64,000 nt of DNA from Streptomyces sp. NRRL WC-3618 (GCF_001280005.1 NZ_LGDW01000444.1:1-64000), one strand, 5' to 3'. Positions 32,992 to 42,211 are shown, numbered from the stretch's first letter. Notes: generated by a model not told the origin, from the letters alone. Made by a program: numbers and translations.

Positions 32992-35900
32992 TCAATTATT
33001 ATCCGATCGCGTCCAACGAGAAGAATCGAAAATCTGTCTGGTTGCAGCTACCTCACAAGACTCCTGGAATTTTTTGAGTTCGAGATAGCTGATGTCAAAT
33101 TCTGACCCCAAAAGCCTCCGATAGACATCTTCTGCAAGTTCTGCCCGGTTCAGGCCCACATAAGTGACCAGCCATGACAGAACCGTCAACTGCCGACTGA
33201 GTTCTTCCGGGTCACTGAACTGACTCTTTATAGCATCAACAGCCCAAGCCCACGGGTGATCGTTAAATAGGTAGTACTCAACACCTACTCGGACTCCCAC
33301 GTAGCGGTCCGAGAACCCTGTTGACTCGACATCCCCAATGGGCAATCTCGCAACATGCCGCAGACGGATATCCCTCTCGCCTTCCATTGACCGCATCGAT
33401 AGACGCTCGACCAGGTGCAGGGTCTCTCTGCTGTTTAGGCTTGACGTCCACCTTGCTGCGCCTTCATGCCGGCGCCAGGTGACGTTACAGGACCTCCGAT
33501 CCATACGACCGGAGAGAACTGCGATTTCCCACTCTGATGCGAGATGCTCTTCCAAAAGCCCGAATCCACCAATGCGACTGCATAGGAGCGTCCAGTTCGC
33601 CGGAATCGGATCGTCTGCATTTCCTAGGAACTCCAGGAGAGACTGCAAAGAAACATCGGCTGGCACCTCACGCAGTAGCGCCTCCACATGGTCGGCAAAG
33701 TTACTAATGCGCATATGAATCTCGGGTTGCACACGAATTTCTTCGATTGACGCTTTCCGGCGCACACCTCCTTCTTCCACTACGGCCAACGGTACTTGTT
33801 GAAGTGCGGACTGGAGGAGCCTAAAAGAACTAGGAACCATGTTATTGGCCGTCAATGACGAAGTTAGGAACTGAGCCTCACTGCAAGCCCAAGTCAGTGA
33901 ATATCCGTTCTCACTTTGAAGTAGATCAGTCTGATCCCGGATGTGGTCACAGTACGCTTCATAGATCTTGCCGAGCAGCGCGGTCTTCTCAGGCGTGTCA
34001 TCCAGAGATGATCTGGCTACATTTGTACGAGGAGAACCCTGCCCGCTTACATTAACGAGGCCAATAATGCCATTTCGATCTTTATACCCCGGCGCCGTAC
34101 TTTCAACCCGAACACCTTCCACACACACGCCCGGAGAAAACTGATCGCGCTGGTAGTTTTCGCGGCCGCTGACGTATTGAGCTCGCAAGTTGAGCCTACG
34201 CGACGCAGCCATATTCCGATTGTTTTTCAGGAATTCCCATTGCCTAAAGAATTCATTCCAGCGTAGCGCATAAGCGATTGTTGCATTCTCCTTCTCGACC
34301 ACGTTCACTCGAACCTTATTCGAAGTGAGGTGCTCGCGAGAAATTATGGAAGACTCGATCATAAAGTCTTCTAGAGATTCCTTAAGGTTGTCATAGCCCA
34401 CACGTACCTCTTCTGAACCGTCAATCGTGCAAGTTACAGCGCAACCTGGCACCACGATCCAGCGGCGTGCCGTGTCAAGAATGTCGTCAATTTCGGCGCT
34501 GTGACGCACGATCAGACGCACAATCGTGCCGTGAGGCCTGATCGTAGCGTCAACTTCTTCCTTCGGGAGCACCCTGACCAAATATTTACCGTGAACCGAA
34601 CGCAATTCGAGTTGACGAGCCTCCTCTTCTTCCGGATTCGAGGTAATTACTTCAACCTGGTCAGCAATCATGAAGGCGGACATTACTCCGATGCCGAATC
34701 GGCTGATAGGACTGAAGTTAGGGTGCTTTTTCCTAAAATCCGGCTCTTGGTATCGACTGGATCCAGCCCTGAGAAGGTTATTCTCGATGATCTCCTGCGT
34801 CATACCGCAGCCGTTGTCTCTAACCTCAAGGGTTCGAGTCTTACTATCCCAGGAAATCCAAATTTTTCCGTTTTTACAGGTAGATAGTTCCTCCTGAAGT
34901 CGTACAGCATCGATGGAGTTCTGCAAGAGCTCTCGCAACACAACATTGCTGTCATTGTAGAGAGTATGCCCAGTGAGGAGATCGAGGATCTTCTCACGAT
35001 CGATGTTGAAGTCGAATTGCCGCGGAAGAAAGCCCTCTACGTGAATATGGTGCGTGTCGATATGCTTCCAAGGAAAAGTGAACGTGGACGCAAATAGGCG
35101 ATTGGAGCGGGTAACCCACTCGTGACTCATACGAAGTTGCTGCTCCGCGTATTGCAAATAGGCGATCAAGCCGAAGTAGGCGTTTCCATCCGTGAAGAGC
35201 GCGTGAACCTCAATACTCTCTGGGGTGAGCGAGGGGTCGAGTTCCCCTTCGCTATTAACGGCCAATTTTGCTCGTACTGATGTTACCGCTTGCTGCTTAG
35301 CCCACTCCAGTTGACTAGTGGGGTCACTTGGATTCAGGATTCGAAACGTAATTGACGGAGTTCTATCACTCGTGACGTGGAGGATATCCACTGTTCGCAA
35401 CAGAATGGCTGCATATTGAACGTTCGCAGTTTGCGTTTTTCGCGTACCGTACGGCTTAGACACACTGTACTTATCGACGTTGTCAAGGTCATCTAGGTGA
35501 TGACTCTCGCAGACCAAAGCGAGATCTTTACGAAATACATAAGGGAGACCGTCAAGTACTTTCGCTACTTCCGTCTGTGCAGTGTTAGAGACGCCGTACT
35601 CTCCGGTTGCGTTACCGATGATCCAATTACGCACGCGCGTCGCGTGGAAATAGCGCACAAATTCTTGATATAGAAATTTCTCAACGTCACCTCCTTGGAT
35701 TTGCAGTTCGTCGATGCGCGCTTTGTAGTCTCGCCCGTTATTGTCATCGGTTAGCAGCACGTCTTCCTTGAACCTCTGGAAAGACGACTGATCTCGCTGC
35801 TGGTATTCATCTTTCGTGACAAGCATGCCTAGATCATGAAAATAGATCGCTAGGACCGTGAGAAGCCAATCGGTCGGCGTTAGTTGGCTCTTAGTTTCCT

Positions 35901-36111
35901 CTGGGATGATCCACTCAAGCGATTCCAGCATCGCGTCAATGTGACTGATGTCGTGCTTCGTGTATTCTTCAAAGATTCCAACATTCCCAATCGCCCCTAG
36001 GAGCTCTTCCACATTATTTCGAATGCCGAGAAGATTTATTTCTCGGAATGGCTGAAGAGTGCAAGCTTCCTGTGCCATTCTCTCTGCATGAGATGGAAGT
36101 GCGTCTGCCAC
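32992..36111 (-). CDS. large HD domain plus Hsp90-like (GHKL) ATPase protein, probable conflict/defence system component
   Basis: 1039 aa from the GTG at 36111 (GGAGGG 5 bases before). Residues 45-260 carry HD-type motifs: KHDISHID (52-58), YFHDLGM (90-96), FHATRVRN (155-162), ESHHLDD (202-208) and ILHVTSDRTPS (243-253), as in HD-CE domains. Residues 370-560 are an Hsp90/GHKL ATPase: RELLQNSIDA (393-402, catalytic Glu and Asn), RDNGCGM (431-437), SRFGIGVMSAF (470-480) and PHGTIV (526-531). The roughly 480-residue C-terminus is unrecognised. Codon use is far more A/T-rich than its neighbours, indicating horizontal acquisition. Such HD-Hsp90 proteins occur in biological-conflict operons; a defence role here is inferred. 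Confidence 0.8.
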   Translation of the reverse strand: MADALPSHAERMAQEACTLQPFREINLLGIRNNVEELLGAIGNVGIFEEYTKHDISHIDAMLESLEWIIPEETKSQLTPTDWLLTVLAIYFHDLGMLVTKDEYQQRDQSSFQRFKEDVLLTDDNNGRDYKARIDELQIQGGDVEKFLYQEFVRYFHATRVRNWIIGNATGEYGVSNTAQTEVAKVLDGLPYVFRKDLALVCESHHLDDLDNVDKYSVSKPYGTRKTQTANVQYAAILLRTVDILHVTSDRTPSITFRILNPSDPTSQLEWAKQQAVTSVRAKLAVNSEGELDPSLTPESIEVHALFTDGNAYFGLIAYLQYAEQQLRMSHEWVTRSNRLFASTFTFPWKHIDTHHIHVEGFLPRQFDFNIDREKILDLLTGHTLYNDSNVVLRELLQNSIDAVRLQEELSTCKNGKIWISWDSKTRTLEVRDNGCGMTQEIIENNLLRAGSSRYQEPDFRKKHPNFSPISRFGIGVMSAFMIADQVEVITSNPEEEEARQLELRSVHGKYLVRVLPKEEVDATIRPHGTIVRLIVRHSAEIDDILDTARRWIVVPGCAVTCTIDGSEEVRVGYDNLKESLEDFMIESSIISREHLTSNKVRVNVVEKENATIAYALRWNEFFRQWEFLKNNRNMAASRRLNLRAQYVSGRENYQRDQFSPGVCVEGVRVESTAPGYKDRNGIIGLVNVSGQGSPRTNVARSSLDDTPEKTALLGKIYEAYCDHIRDQTDLLQSENGYSLTWACSEAQFLTSSLTANNMVPSSFRLLQSALQQVPLAVVEEGGVRRKASIEEIRVQPEIHMRISNFADHVEALLREVPADVSLQSLLEFLGNADDPIPANWTLLCSRIGGFGLLEEHLASEWEIAVLSGRMDRRSCNVTWRRHEGAARWTSSLNSRETLHLVERLSMRSMEGERDIRLRHVARLPIGDVESTGFSDRYVGVRVGVEYYLFNDHPWAWAVDAIKSQFSDPEELSRQLTVLSWLVTYVGLNRAELAEDVYRRLLGSEFDISYLELKKFQESCEVAATRQIFDSSRWTRSDNN

Positions 36112-36420
36112 TGGGCCCTCCGCTTTGTCACTGATCCTTCGAGGCGCTCGACAAGTTAACGCTAGCCAATCTGTTAGCTGTATGTCCGGTGAACAGCCAT
36201 TTTGCCGTGGACGTGGGGCACCAAGGTAGCGGAGCAGGGAGAGGTGGCCGCAGAGTGGTACGTCCGGGTGAGCGTTGACTCCACTGCGTCCAGTAAGACG
36301 CAGCCAGCCCACGCACCCCGACCGTTCATGATCAGTCAACCCGCGTGCGCTGGACACGGCTTCGACTGTGCTGAGGGACGCATGGTGCGGAACGAGGCCA
36401 AGGGATGACCTCGTCCAGCC
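36112..36420. other. gene-free stretch upstream of the HD-GHKL gene
   Basis: This holds the presumed promoter region of the HD-GHKL gene, which reads leftward. Composition returns to high GC around 36200. Short ORFs here lack protein character. The right end meets the first 46-bp direct repeat. No tRNA or integrase fragment is visible. Confidence 0.4.
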
Positions 36421-36466
36421 CCCTGACCAGCCAAGTTATTGCCGCATGAAAGATAGTTGACTAACG
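36421..36466 (+). repeat. 46-bp direct repeat, left copy
   Basis: Starts CCCTGACCAGCCAAGTTATT and ends AGTTGACTAACG. It is identical to the copy at 37389-37434 at 36 of 46 positions by eye, in the same orientation. The two copies bracket the frameshifted methyltransferase. Probably ends of, or insertion scars from, a mobile element. Confidence 0.65.
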
Positions 36467-36488
36467 TGACGTTGCCGGGCAACTTGCT

Positions 36489-37249
36489 CTACCCACCTGC
36501 GATGACCAGGCGGTATCCGTAGTCCATGCTCTGCTGACCCAGCAGGTCGGCGTGGCGGCGGTGCCAGGTGCCGGAGGCGAGGTCGGCGCGGAGACGGGCG
36601 ATCGCCGGCTCTACGACGGAGGGCGGCAGCTGGGCGAAAGTGGAGCTGGCCTGCCGGATGACCGGGTCGAGGTAGCACTCCGCTCGGCGCCAGTGGGCGC
36701 ACTGGAAACCGTCGGTGAAGCCGTGCGGGATGGGAAACGGCGTCACAGTGTGCGCGTCGAGGGCGTCGGCGACCTCGGTCACAGAGGTGAACCGGGCATG
36801 GTCCATCTCACGGATCTCCGGCAGGTACTCCTCAAGCACCCACAACTCCGGCCGGTGCGTCGGATCCCAGGTAAAGACAACCTGCCTGCGAGCGACGCGG
36901 CGCAGTTCGCCAAGTCCCCGATGCGGGTCACGCCAGTGATGGATGGTCAGGATGGCCATGGCCGCATCGAAGGAGCTGTCCGCGAACGGCAGGGCTTCGG
37001 CCCCGGCCTTCACCTTCTTCGTCCCAGGTGTTGGTCGAGCATGACCTGAGAGGGATCAACGGCTGTCACGTCGGCGGCCTCCGGCTCATAGGAACCGGTG
37101 CCGGCGCCGACATTGACGACGGTGTGGACACTTCCCAGCACTTGGCCGATCAAAGCATGCAGTCGGCGGTCAGGACGTCGGATGTCGCTGTACCCGATGC
37201 CGATGCGGTCGTACGTGGCCGACGGACGGTCGCCAGCGGCAGTCTCCAT
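36489..37249 (-). pseudogene. class I SAM-dependent methyltransferase, frameshifted
   Basis: The N-terminal part (ATYDRIGIGYSDIRRPDRRL, VVNVGAGTGSYEPEA motif I, VTAVDPSQVMLDQH) and the C-terminal part (KKVKAGAEALPFADSSFDAA, MAILTIHHW, RQVVFTWDP) lie in different frames, joined at about 37010-37025. A single base change in length would restore one roughly 250-residue protein of the Methyltransf_11 type. Flanked on both sides by 46-bp direct repeats, it looks like cargo of an insertion. Confidence 0.75.
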
Positions 37250-37381
37250 GGGCCAAGTCCAGCAGGTCGCGCCCCTTGCCACCACCCCACCTCTTGCTCT
37301 GGCAGACGCCGCCTGGTCGGCGACCGACTGGTATGACGGGCTCACGAACGCGCACTCGGGACCTGCGTCCTAGGGCCGGGC

Positions 37382-38158
37382 TCAGCAGCCCTGAGCAGCG
37401 AAGTTATTACCGCATGAGCGAAGCTTGACCGACGACTCCCGGAGCGCAGCCACGGGCGCGAGTTCCGCCCTTGTCTGCGCCCACAGCACCAGCCCGTACG
37501 CCGCCACGGACAGCGCGGCGCCGAGCAGCCCGACGGCGGCGAACGGCCGTACCGTCGCGAGGAACTGGCCCCGCCAGCGGTACCACGCGTAGGCGGGGAT
37601 GGCGATGCCCTCCAGGGCCATCAGCCAGGCGATGTAAGCGAGCGCGGACCCCGAGGCCCGTACGCCCAGGCCGTCGACGACCGTGTACGCGGCGATGGAC
37701 AGCCCGGTCGCCAACGCCGCCCCGATCGCCGCCCAGTTGGGCCGCCGCCCGCGCAGGCCCCACAGCGCGACGCCGGTAAGTCCCGCACAGGACACGGCGA
37801 TTCCGGCCGCCGCCCACCCGTCGGGCACCTCGTGCGCGAACACGGCGGCGAGCACGGTGACGACGAGGGGCGCGGTGCCGCGCGCGATCGGATAGGCCTG
37901 CCCGAAGTCGCCGAGCCGGAACGACCGCATGAGCAGGACGTAGTAGGCGACGTGGATGAGGGCCGACGCGACGAGATACGGCCAGGCCCCGGCGGCGGGC
38001 AGCGGCAGGAACGGTACCGCGACCAGCCCGATGGCCATCCCGCCGCCGGCGATGAGCGTGAATCCGACCAGCTTGTCGGTGATGCGGTGCGCGAGCGCGT
38101 TCCAGCAGGCGTGCGTGACGGCGGCGAGCAGTACGGCCGCGGTGACGGCAGGTGTCAC
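37382..38158 (-). CDS. EamA/DMT-family transporter, C-terminally truncated
   Basis: 258 aa, GTG start overlapping the stop of the upstream gene. It is a chain of hydrophobic helices typical of drug/metabolite transporters, with an internal duplication; the second half reads ATGLSIAAYTVVDGLGVRASG, then APVAALRESSV, a conserved block that normally leads into the last one or two helices. Here the sequence switches to KLRSCGNNFAAQGC, which is the direct repeat, and stops. The final helix is missing, so activity is doubtful. Confidence 0.75.
   Translation of the reverse strand: MTPAVTAAVLLAAVTHACWNALAHRITDKLVGFTLIAGGGMAIGLVAVPFLPLPAAGAWPYLVASALIHVAYYVLLMRSFRLGDFGQAYPIARGTAPLVVTVLAAVFAHEVPDGWAAAGIAVSCAGLTGVALWGLRGRRPNWAAIGAALATGLSIAAYTVVDGLGVRASGSALAYIAWLMALEGIAIPAYAWYRWRGQFLATVRPFAAVGLLGAALSVAAYGLVLWAQTRAELAPVAALRESSVKLRSCGNNFAAQGC
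37389..37434 (+). repeat. 46-bp direct repeat, right copy, inside the EamA gene end
   Basis: Starts CCCTGAGCAGCGAAGTTATT and ends GCTTGACCGACG, matching 36421-36466. The normal coding sequence of the EamA transporter stops at this repeat, so it marks an insertion junction. Confidence 0.65.
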
Positions 38159-38640
38159 GAGGTCGCCGACTCGCGGACGTCCACGAGAGTGGCGCCGGCG
38201 TGGGCGACGAGAGCCTTCGGCTCCATGGGGAACACGGTGTACGGGGTGCCGGCGGCGGCCCAGACGACGTCGTGCTCCAGCAGCGAACGGTCCGCCAGCA
38301 CCCGGGTCCTGGTCCGGTGCCCGAAGGGCGGCACGCCCCCGATGGCGTACCCGGTGGTCTCCCGTACGACGTCCACCTTGGCGCGGGTGACCTTCGCGGC
38401 CATCAGTTCGCGCCGGACGAGCTCGACGTCGACCCGGGAGGCACCGTCCATGAGGACGAGCACCGGGACGCCGTCGGCGGCGAAGATCAGCGACTTGCAG
38501 ATCTGGCTCAACTCACACCCGATCGCGGCGGCGGCCTCAACGGCGGTACGGGTCTCGTCGGGGAACCGGCGGATACGGGAGTGGAGTTCACCGAGGCCCA
38601 GTTGATCGAGGGCCTCGGCAAAACGGGAGGACGTGGTCAT
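38155..38640 (-). CDS. YbaK/ProX-type aminoacyl-tRNA deacylase domain protein
   Basis: 161 aa from the ATG at 38640. Motifs of the YbaK/EbsC family: EAAAAIGCELSQICKSLIF (with the conserved C-x-x-x-K-S-L lysine region), PVLVLMDGASRVDVELVRREL, TGYAIGGVPPFGH and the late WAAAGTPYTVFPM. These enzymes hydrolyse mischarged aminoacyl-tRNAs in trans. It is translationally coupled to the EamA gene, which it precedes. Confidence 0.88.
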   Translation of the reverse strand: MTTSSRFAEALDQLGLGELHSRIRRFPDETRTAVEAAAAIGCELSQICKSLIFAADGVPVLVLMDGASRVDVELVRRELMAAKVTRAKVDVVRETTGYAIGGVPPFGHRTRTRVLADRSLLEHDVVWAAAGTPYTVFPMEPKALVAHAGATLVDVRESATS

Positions 38641-38743
38641 GCCCGGCACGGTAGCGGGCCGGACAGACGCACCACGAGCGAATTCCATGTGGCGGGGGCG
38701 ATGGCGATGTCACCCAGATGGGTGATCATCACCCGATTGGCCG

Positions 38744-39130
38744 TTGAAAGCGGTCGCAGCAGCGTTGAGCGCCATGGAGGCCCGTGACCCGGAACGAGCG
38801 GGGCTCCTCGCCGAATTCACCAGCCAGGGCCTGGGCAGGACCGAGGCATTCAAGATCTGGAGCGAACTCTTGAAGACCCAGACCTCCTTCTTCACATCGT
38901 TGGTGGCCGAGGAACTCCGAGCCGAGGGAGAGGCAAAGGGAGAAGCCAAGGGCCTCGCCCACTATCTCCTCCACCACCTCGAGCGCCGTGGCATCCCCGT
39001 CTCCGACGCCGACCGGGACCGCATCACCACCTGCGACGCTCCCGACACCCTCACCCGCTGGATCGACCGCGCCATCACCGCCACCTCCACCGCCGAGGTG
39101 TTCGCCGAGGAGCCGGACGCGCAGGAGTAG
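38744..39130 (+). CDS. C-terminal part of an Rpn/YadD-type recombination nuclease family protein
   Basis: 128 aa. The sequence LVAEELRAEGEAKGEAKGLAHYLLHHLERRGIPV followed by CDAPDTLTRWIDRAITATSTAEVF is the characteristic Gly/Glu/Lys-repeat and C-terminal region of Streptomyces PD-(D/E)XK (Rpn-like) proteins. The N-terminal nuclease domain (about 150-170 residues) is absent, and the DNA upstream belongs to the divergent deacylase region. It is a fragment; there is no good start or Shine-Dalgarno. Confidence 0.55.
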   Translation: MKAVAAALSAMEARDPERAGLLAEFTSQGLGRTEAFKIWSELLKTQTSFFTSLVAEELRAEGEAKGEAKGLAHYLLHHLERRGIPVSDADRDRITTCDAPDTLTRWIDRAITATSTAEVFAEEPDAQE

Positions 39131-39155
39131 CTCCGCGCAGAAAAGGCAGAAAAGC

Positions 39156-39193
39156 AGGAGGGGCACCCCCGCCGCAGCCGGGATGCCCCTCCT
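39156..39193. terminator. bidirectional hairpin between convergent genes
   Basis: AGGAGGGGCACCC (39156-39168) pairs with GGATGCCCCTCCT (39181-39193), with one mismatch, between the Rpn-like fragment and the MMPL gene, which converge here. Confidence 0.7.
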
Positions 39194-39219
39194 CGCCTCG
39201 CTCGTTGCCGGGTCCTGGG

Positions 39220-41457
39220 TCAGACCTGCGCGAGCTCCCTGTCCTCGTCCTTCGGGTGTTTGTCGGGGGCCGGGGTGCGTAGGGCCTCGCCCTCCACGTC
39301 CACGTTGGGGAGTGCGCGGTCCAGCCACTTCGGCAGCCACCAGGCCCGCTTGCCGAGCAGAGCCAGTACCGCCGGGACGATCGCCATGCGGACCACGAAC
39401 GCGTCGAAGAAGACCGCGATCGCCAGGCCGAAGCCGAACAGCTTGATCATCGACTCGCTGGAGCTGATGAAGCCGCCGAAGACGGCCATCATGATGATCG
39501 CGGCGGCGACCACGACCCGGGCGCTGTGCCTGAAGCCGGTCTCGATGGCGTCGGACGGCGACTCGCCGTGGACGTACGCCTCCCGCATCCGGGTCACGAG
39601 GAACACCTCGTAGTCCATCGCGAGGCCGAAGACCACGCCGACCATGAAGATCGGCACCATCGACATGATCGGGCCGGTCTCGTCGACGCCGATCAGGCCG
39701 CTCAGCCAGCCCCACTGGAAGACCGCGACCACGGCACCGAGCGCGGCGAGGACGCTGAGCAGGAAGCCCAGGGCCGCCTTGAGCGGGACCAGGATTGAGC
39801 GGAAGACCAAGATGAGGAGGAGGAAGGCGAGGCCCACCACCAGGCCCAGATACGGGATCAGGGCGTCGTTGAGCTTCTGCGAGAAGTCGATGTTCATCGC
39901 GGTGGTGCCCGTGACCAGTACCGTCGCGCCGGACTCGGCCTTGACGCCGGCACTCTGGTCACGGATCGCGTGGACCAGGCCCTCGGTCTGTGTCGAGGAC
40001 GGCTTGGAGTTCGGGATCACGGCGATCGTCGCGGTGTCGCCGGCCTCGTTGAACGCGGGCGGCGCGACCGTGACGACGTCCTTGAGGCCCTTGATTTTCG
40101 CGGTCAGCTTGTCGATGCCCGCCTGGGGGGCGGTGCTGCTGCCCTTGGCGTCGTAGACGACCACCAGGGGGCCGTTGAAGCCGGGGCCGAAGCCCTCCGA
40201 CAGCAGGTCGTAGGCCCTGCGCTGGGTCGTGGACGTCGACTGGGAGCCGTCGTCGGGCAGGCCCAGTTCCAGTTGGGTGACCGGGAGCGCGATGGCTCCC
40301 AGGCCGAGTACGCCGAGCAGGAGTACGGCGACCGGGCGGCGGATGACGAAGCGTGCCCAGCGGGTGCCCATGTTGGGGCCGGCCGGCTGCTCCTCGACCT
40401 GGCCGCCCTGCGCGCTCTTCGCGACCTTCTCGGCCTTCTTCCGGCCCGCCGGCTGGATCTTGCGGCCCGCGTACCCGAGCAGCGCCGGGATCAGGGTCAG
40501 CGCGATGAGGACGGCGACCACCACCGTGCCCGAGGCCGCGAGGCCCATCTTGGTCAGCATCGGGACGTTGACGACCGCGAGGCCCGCCAGGGCGATCACG
40601 ACCGTGAGGCCCGCGAAGACCACCGCCGAACCGGCGGTGCCGGTGGCGCGGGCGACCGCTTCCTCGCGGTCGTGGCCCTCGGCGAGTTCGCTGCGGTAGC
40701 GGGAGACGATGAACAGCGCGTAGTCGATGCCGACGGCGAGACCGATCATCAGCGCGAGCGTGGACGTGTTGTCGCCGAGGTCGAGCGCGTTGGCGAGGGC
40801 GGTGATGCTCGCACCGGCGATCCCGACGCCGATGATCGCCGTCAGCAGCGGCAGTCCGGCCGCGACCAGTGAGCCCAGGGTGACGACGAGGACGACGGCG
40901 GCGATGGCGATGCCGACGACCTCGCCGATCGCGCCGGGCTCAGCCTTCGCCTGCAGCGCGTCACCGCCGACGTCGACGGTCAGCCCGGTGGCCCGGGCCT
41001 GCTCCCCCGCCTTCTCGAGGGCGTCCTTGGTCGAGTCCGCCAGCTCCATGCCGGGGAGCTTGTACTTCACCGACGTGTACGCGACCGATCCGTCCTTGCT
41101 GACGGCGTACGTCGTGAACGGGTCGGTGACGGAGACGACTTCGGAGCCGTCGCCCAGTTGCCTGACGGTCTTCTCGACGGTCGCCTTGTTGGCGGCGTCC
41201 GTCATCTTCTGGCCCGCGGGCGCCTTGAAGACCATGCGTCCGGTCGCTCCGGCGGCGCTGGCACCGGGGAAACGCTGTTCCAGCAGGTCGAAGGCCTTCT
41301 GGGCCTCCGTACCCGGAATGGAGAAGGAGGTGGTGCCCGGGGCGGGCGCGCTGGCCGCGCCGACTCCCGCGAGCGTCAGCAGGGCCACCCATATCAGGGC
41401 GACGAAATGCCGTCGCCTGAAGGCGAGTCGGCCGAGTTTATAGAGGAACGTGGCCAC
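39220..41457 (-). CDS. MMPL/RND-family transporter
   Basis: 745 aa from the GTG at 41457 (GGGAG 11 bases before). The classical 12-helix layout with two large extracellular loops: helix 1 (FVALIWVALLTLAGVGAA), a loop with FSIPGTEAQKAFDLLEQRFPG, the GTEA/F motif, then the five-helix bundle with GLAVGIDYALFIVSRYR (Asp-Tyr proton relay) and in the second half FGLAMDYEVFLVTRMRE. It exports lipids, siderophores or drugs using the proton gradient. The gene lies behind a TetR regulator on the same strand. Confidence 0.92.
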   Translation of the reverse strand: MATFLYKLGRLAFRRRHFVALIWVALLTLAGVGAASAPAPGTTSFSIPGTEAQKAFDLLEQRFPGASAAGATGRMVFKAPAGQKMTDAANKATVEKTVRQLGDGSEVVSVTDPFTTYAVSKDGSVAYTSVKYKLPGMELADSTKDALEKAGEQARATGLTVDVGGDALQAKAEPGAIGEVVGIAIAAVVLVVTLGSLVAAGLPLLTAIIGVGIAGASITALANALDLGDNTSTLALMIGLAVGIDYALFIVSRYRSELAEGHDREEAVARATGTAGSAVVFAGLTVVIALAGLAVVNVPMLTKMGLAASGTVVVAVLIALTLIPALLGYAGRKIQPAGRKKAEKVAKSAQGGQVEEQPAGPNMGTRWARFVIRRPVAVLLLGVLGLGAIALPVTQLELGLPDDGSQSTSTTQRRAYDLLSEGFGPGFNGPLVVVYDAKGSSTAPQAGIDKLTAKIKGLKDVVTVAPPAFNEAGDTATIAVIPNSKPSSTQTEGLVHAIRDQSAGVKAESGATVLVTGTTAMNIDFSQKLNDALIPYLGLVVGLAFLLLILVFRSILVPLKAALGFLLSVLAALGAVVAVFQWGWLSGLIGVDETGPIMSMVPIFMVGVVFGLAMDYEVFLVTRMREAYVHGESPSDAIETGFRHSARVVVAAAIIMMAVFGGFISSSESMIKLFGFGLAIAVFFDAFVVRMAIVPAVLALLGKRAWWLPKWLDRALPNVDVEGEALRTPAPDKHPKDEDRELAQV

Positions 41458-41602
41458 GAGGGGGTTACTCCCGGTCAGGTGGTTGAACAGCAACAGGGCA
41501 GGTTTGATCGGCCTGTTGGGGCGCAGGAGTGATCAGCCCGACGGCGTGAGCGGTCGCGTCAGGTTCAGGTGGGGTGGTTCGGAAGAGGCGGGGCGGGTCG
41601 GC

Positions 41603-42211
41603 TTACGGGACCGGGGCCGTCACACCGAGGGCGGGGAGCACCACGGCGTTGACGTAGTCACGCAAGTAGGCCTGCGTCGGCGGCAGTTCGTCGATCACCG
41701 TGCGTGCCACGAAGGCGCCGATCATCATGTGCAGCACATAGCCGACCGCCGGGTTGTCCGCGCGGACCTCACCACGGTCGACGGCACGCTGCATCACCTT
41801 GTGGAACTCCGCCATCTCCGGTTCGATGAGCAGTTCCCGGAACGCCTTCAGGAGATCCGGGTTGGCCTGGACCGCCATGCCCAGAGCCCGCATCAGCGCG
41901 GAGTTCTGTTCCATGGCGCAGTCGTCCTCGCGGACCAGCAGGGCGTAGAAGTCGCCGCGCAGGGACCCGGTGTCGACGTCGGTGATGGCGCCACCTGGCT
42001 TGAAGTGCCGCATCGCCCTGACGACCAGTTCGGCCTTGCCGCCCCACTGGCGGTAGAGCGTGGCCTTGCTGGACTTCGTACGGGCGGCGACGGCGTCCAT
42101 GGTGAGGGCCTCGTAGCCGACCTCCCGGAGCAGGTCGAGCGTGGCGCCGTACAGCTCGGCCTCGCGCTCGGGCGTGATCCGACTGCGACGCGCCGTTGCG
42201 ACCTCGGTCAT
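41603..42211 (-). CDS. TetR-family regulator of the adjacent MMPL exporter
   Basis: 202 aa from the ATG at 42211. HTH at about residues 12-60 (RITPEREAELYGATLDLLREVGYEALTMDAVAARTKSSKATLYRQWGGKAELVVRA), then a helical ligand-binding domain. It is followed 145 bp downstream by the MMPL gene, so the two probably form one unit. Two 15-bp palindromes at 42242-42256 and 42302-42316 sit just upstream and are the likely operators. Confidence 0.88.
   Translation of the reverse strand: MTEVATARRSRITPEREAELYGATLDLLREVGYEALTMDAVAARTKSSKATLYRQWGGKAELVVRAMRHFKPGGAITDVDTGSLRGDFYALLVREDDCAMEQNSALMRALGMAVQANPDLLKAFRELLIEPEMAEFHKVMQRAVDRGEVRADNPAVGYVLHMMIGAFVARTVIDELPPTQAYLRDYVNAVVLPALGVTAPVP

Noticed and set aside
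32992..36357. Start of the HD-GHKL gene at 36357
   Set aside because: The extra 82 residues lack protein character and sequence composition changes there; the GTG at 36111 has a good GGAGGG.
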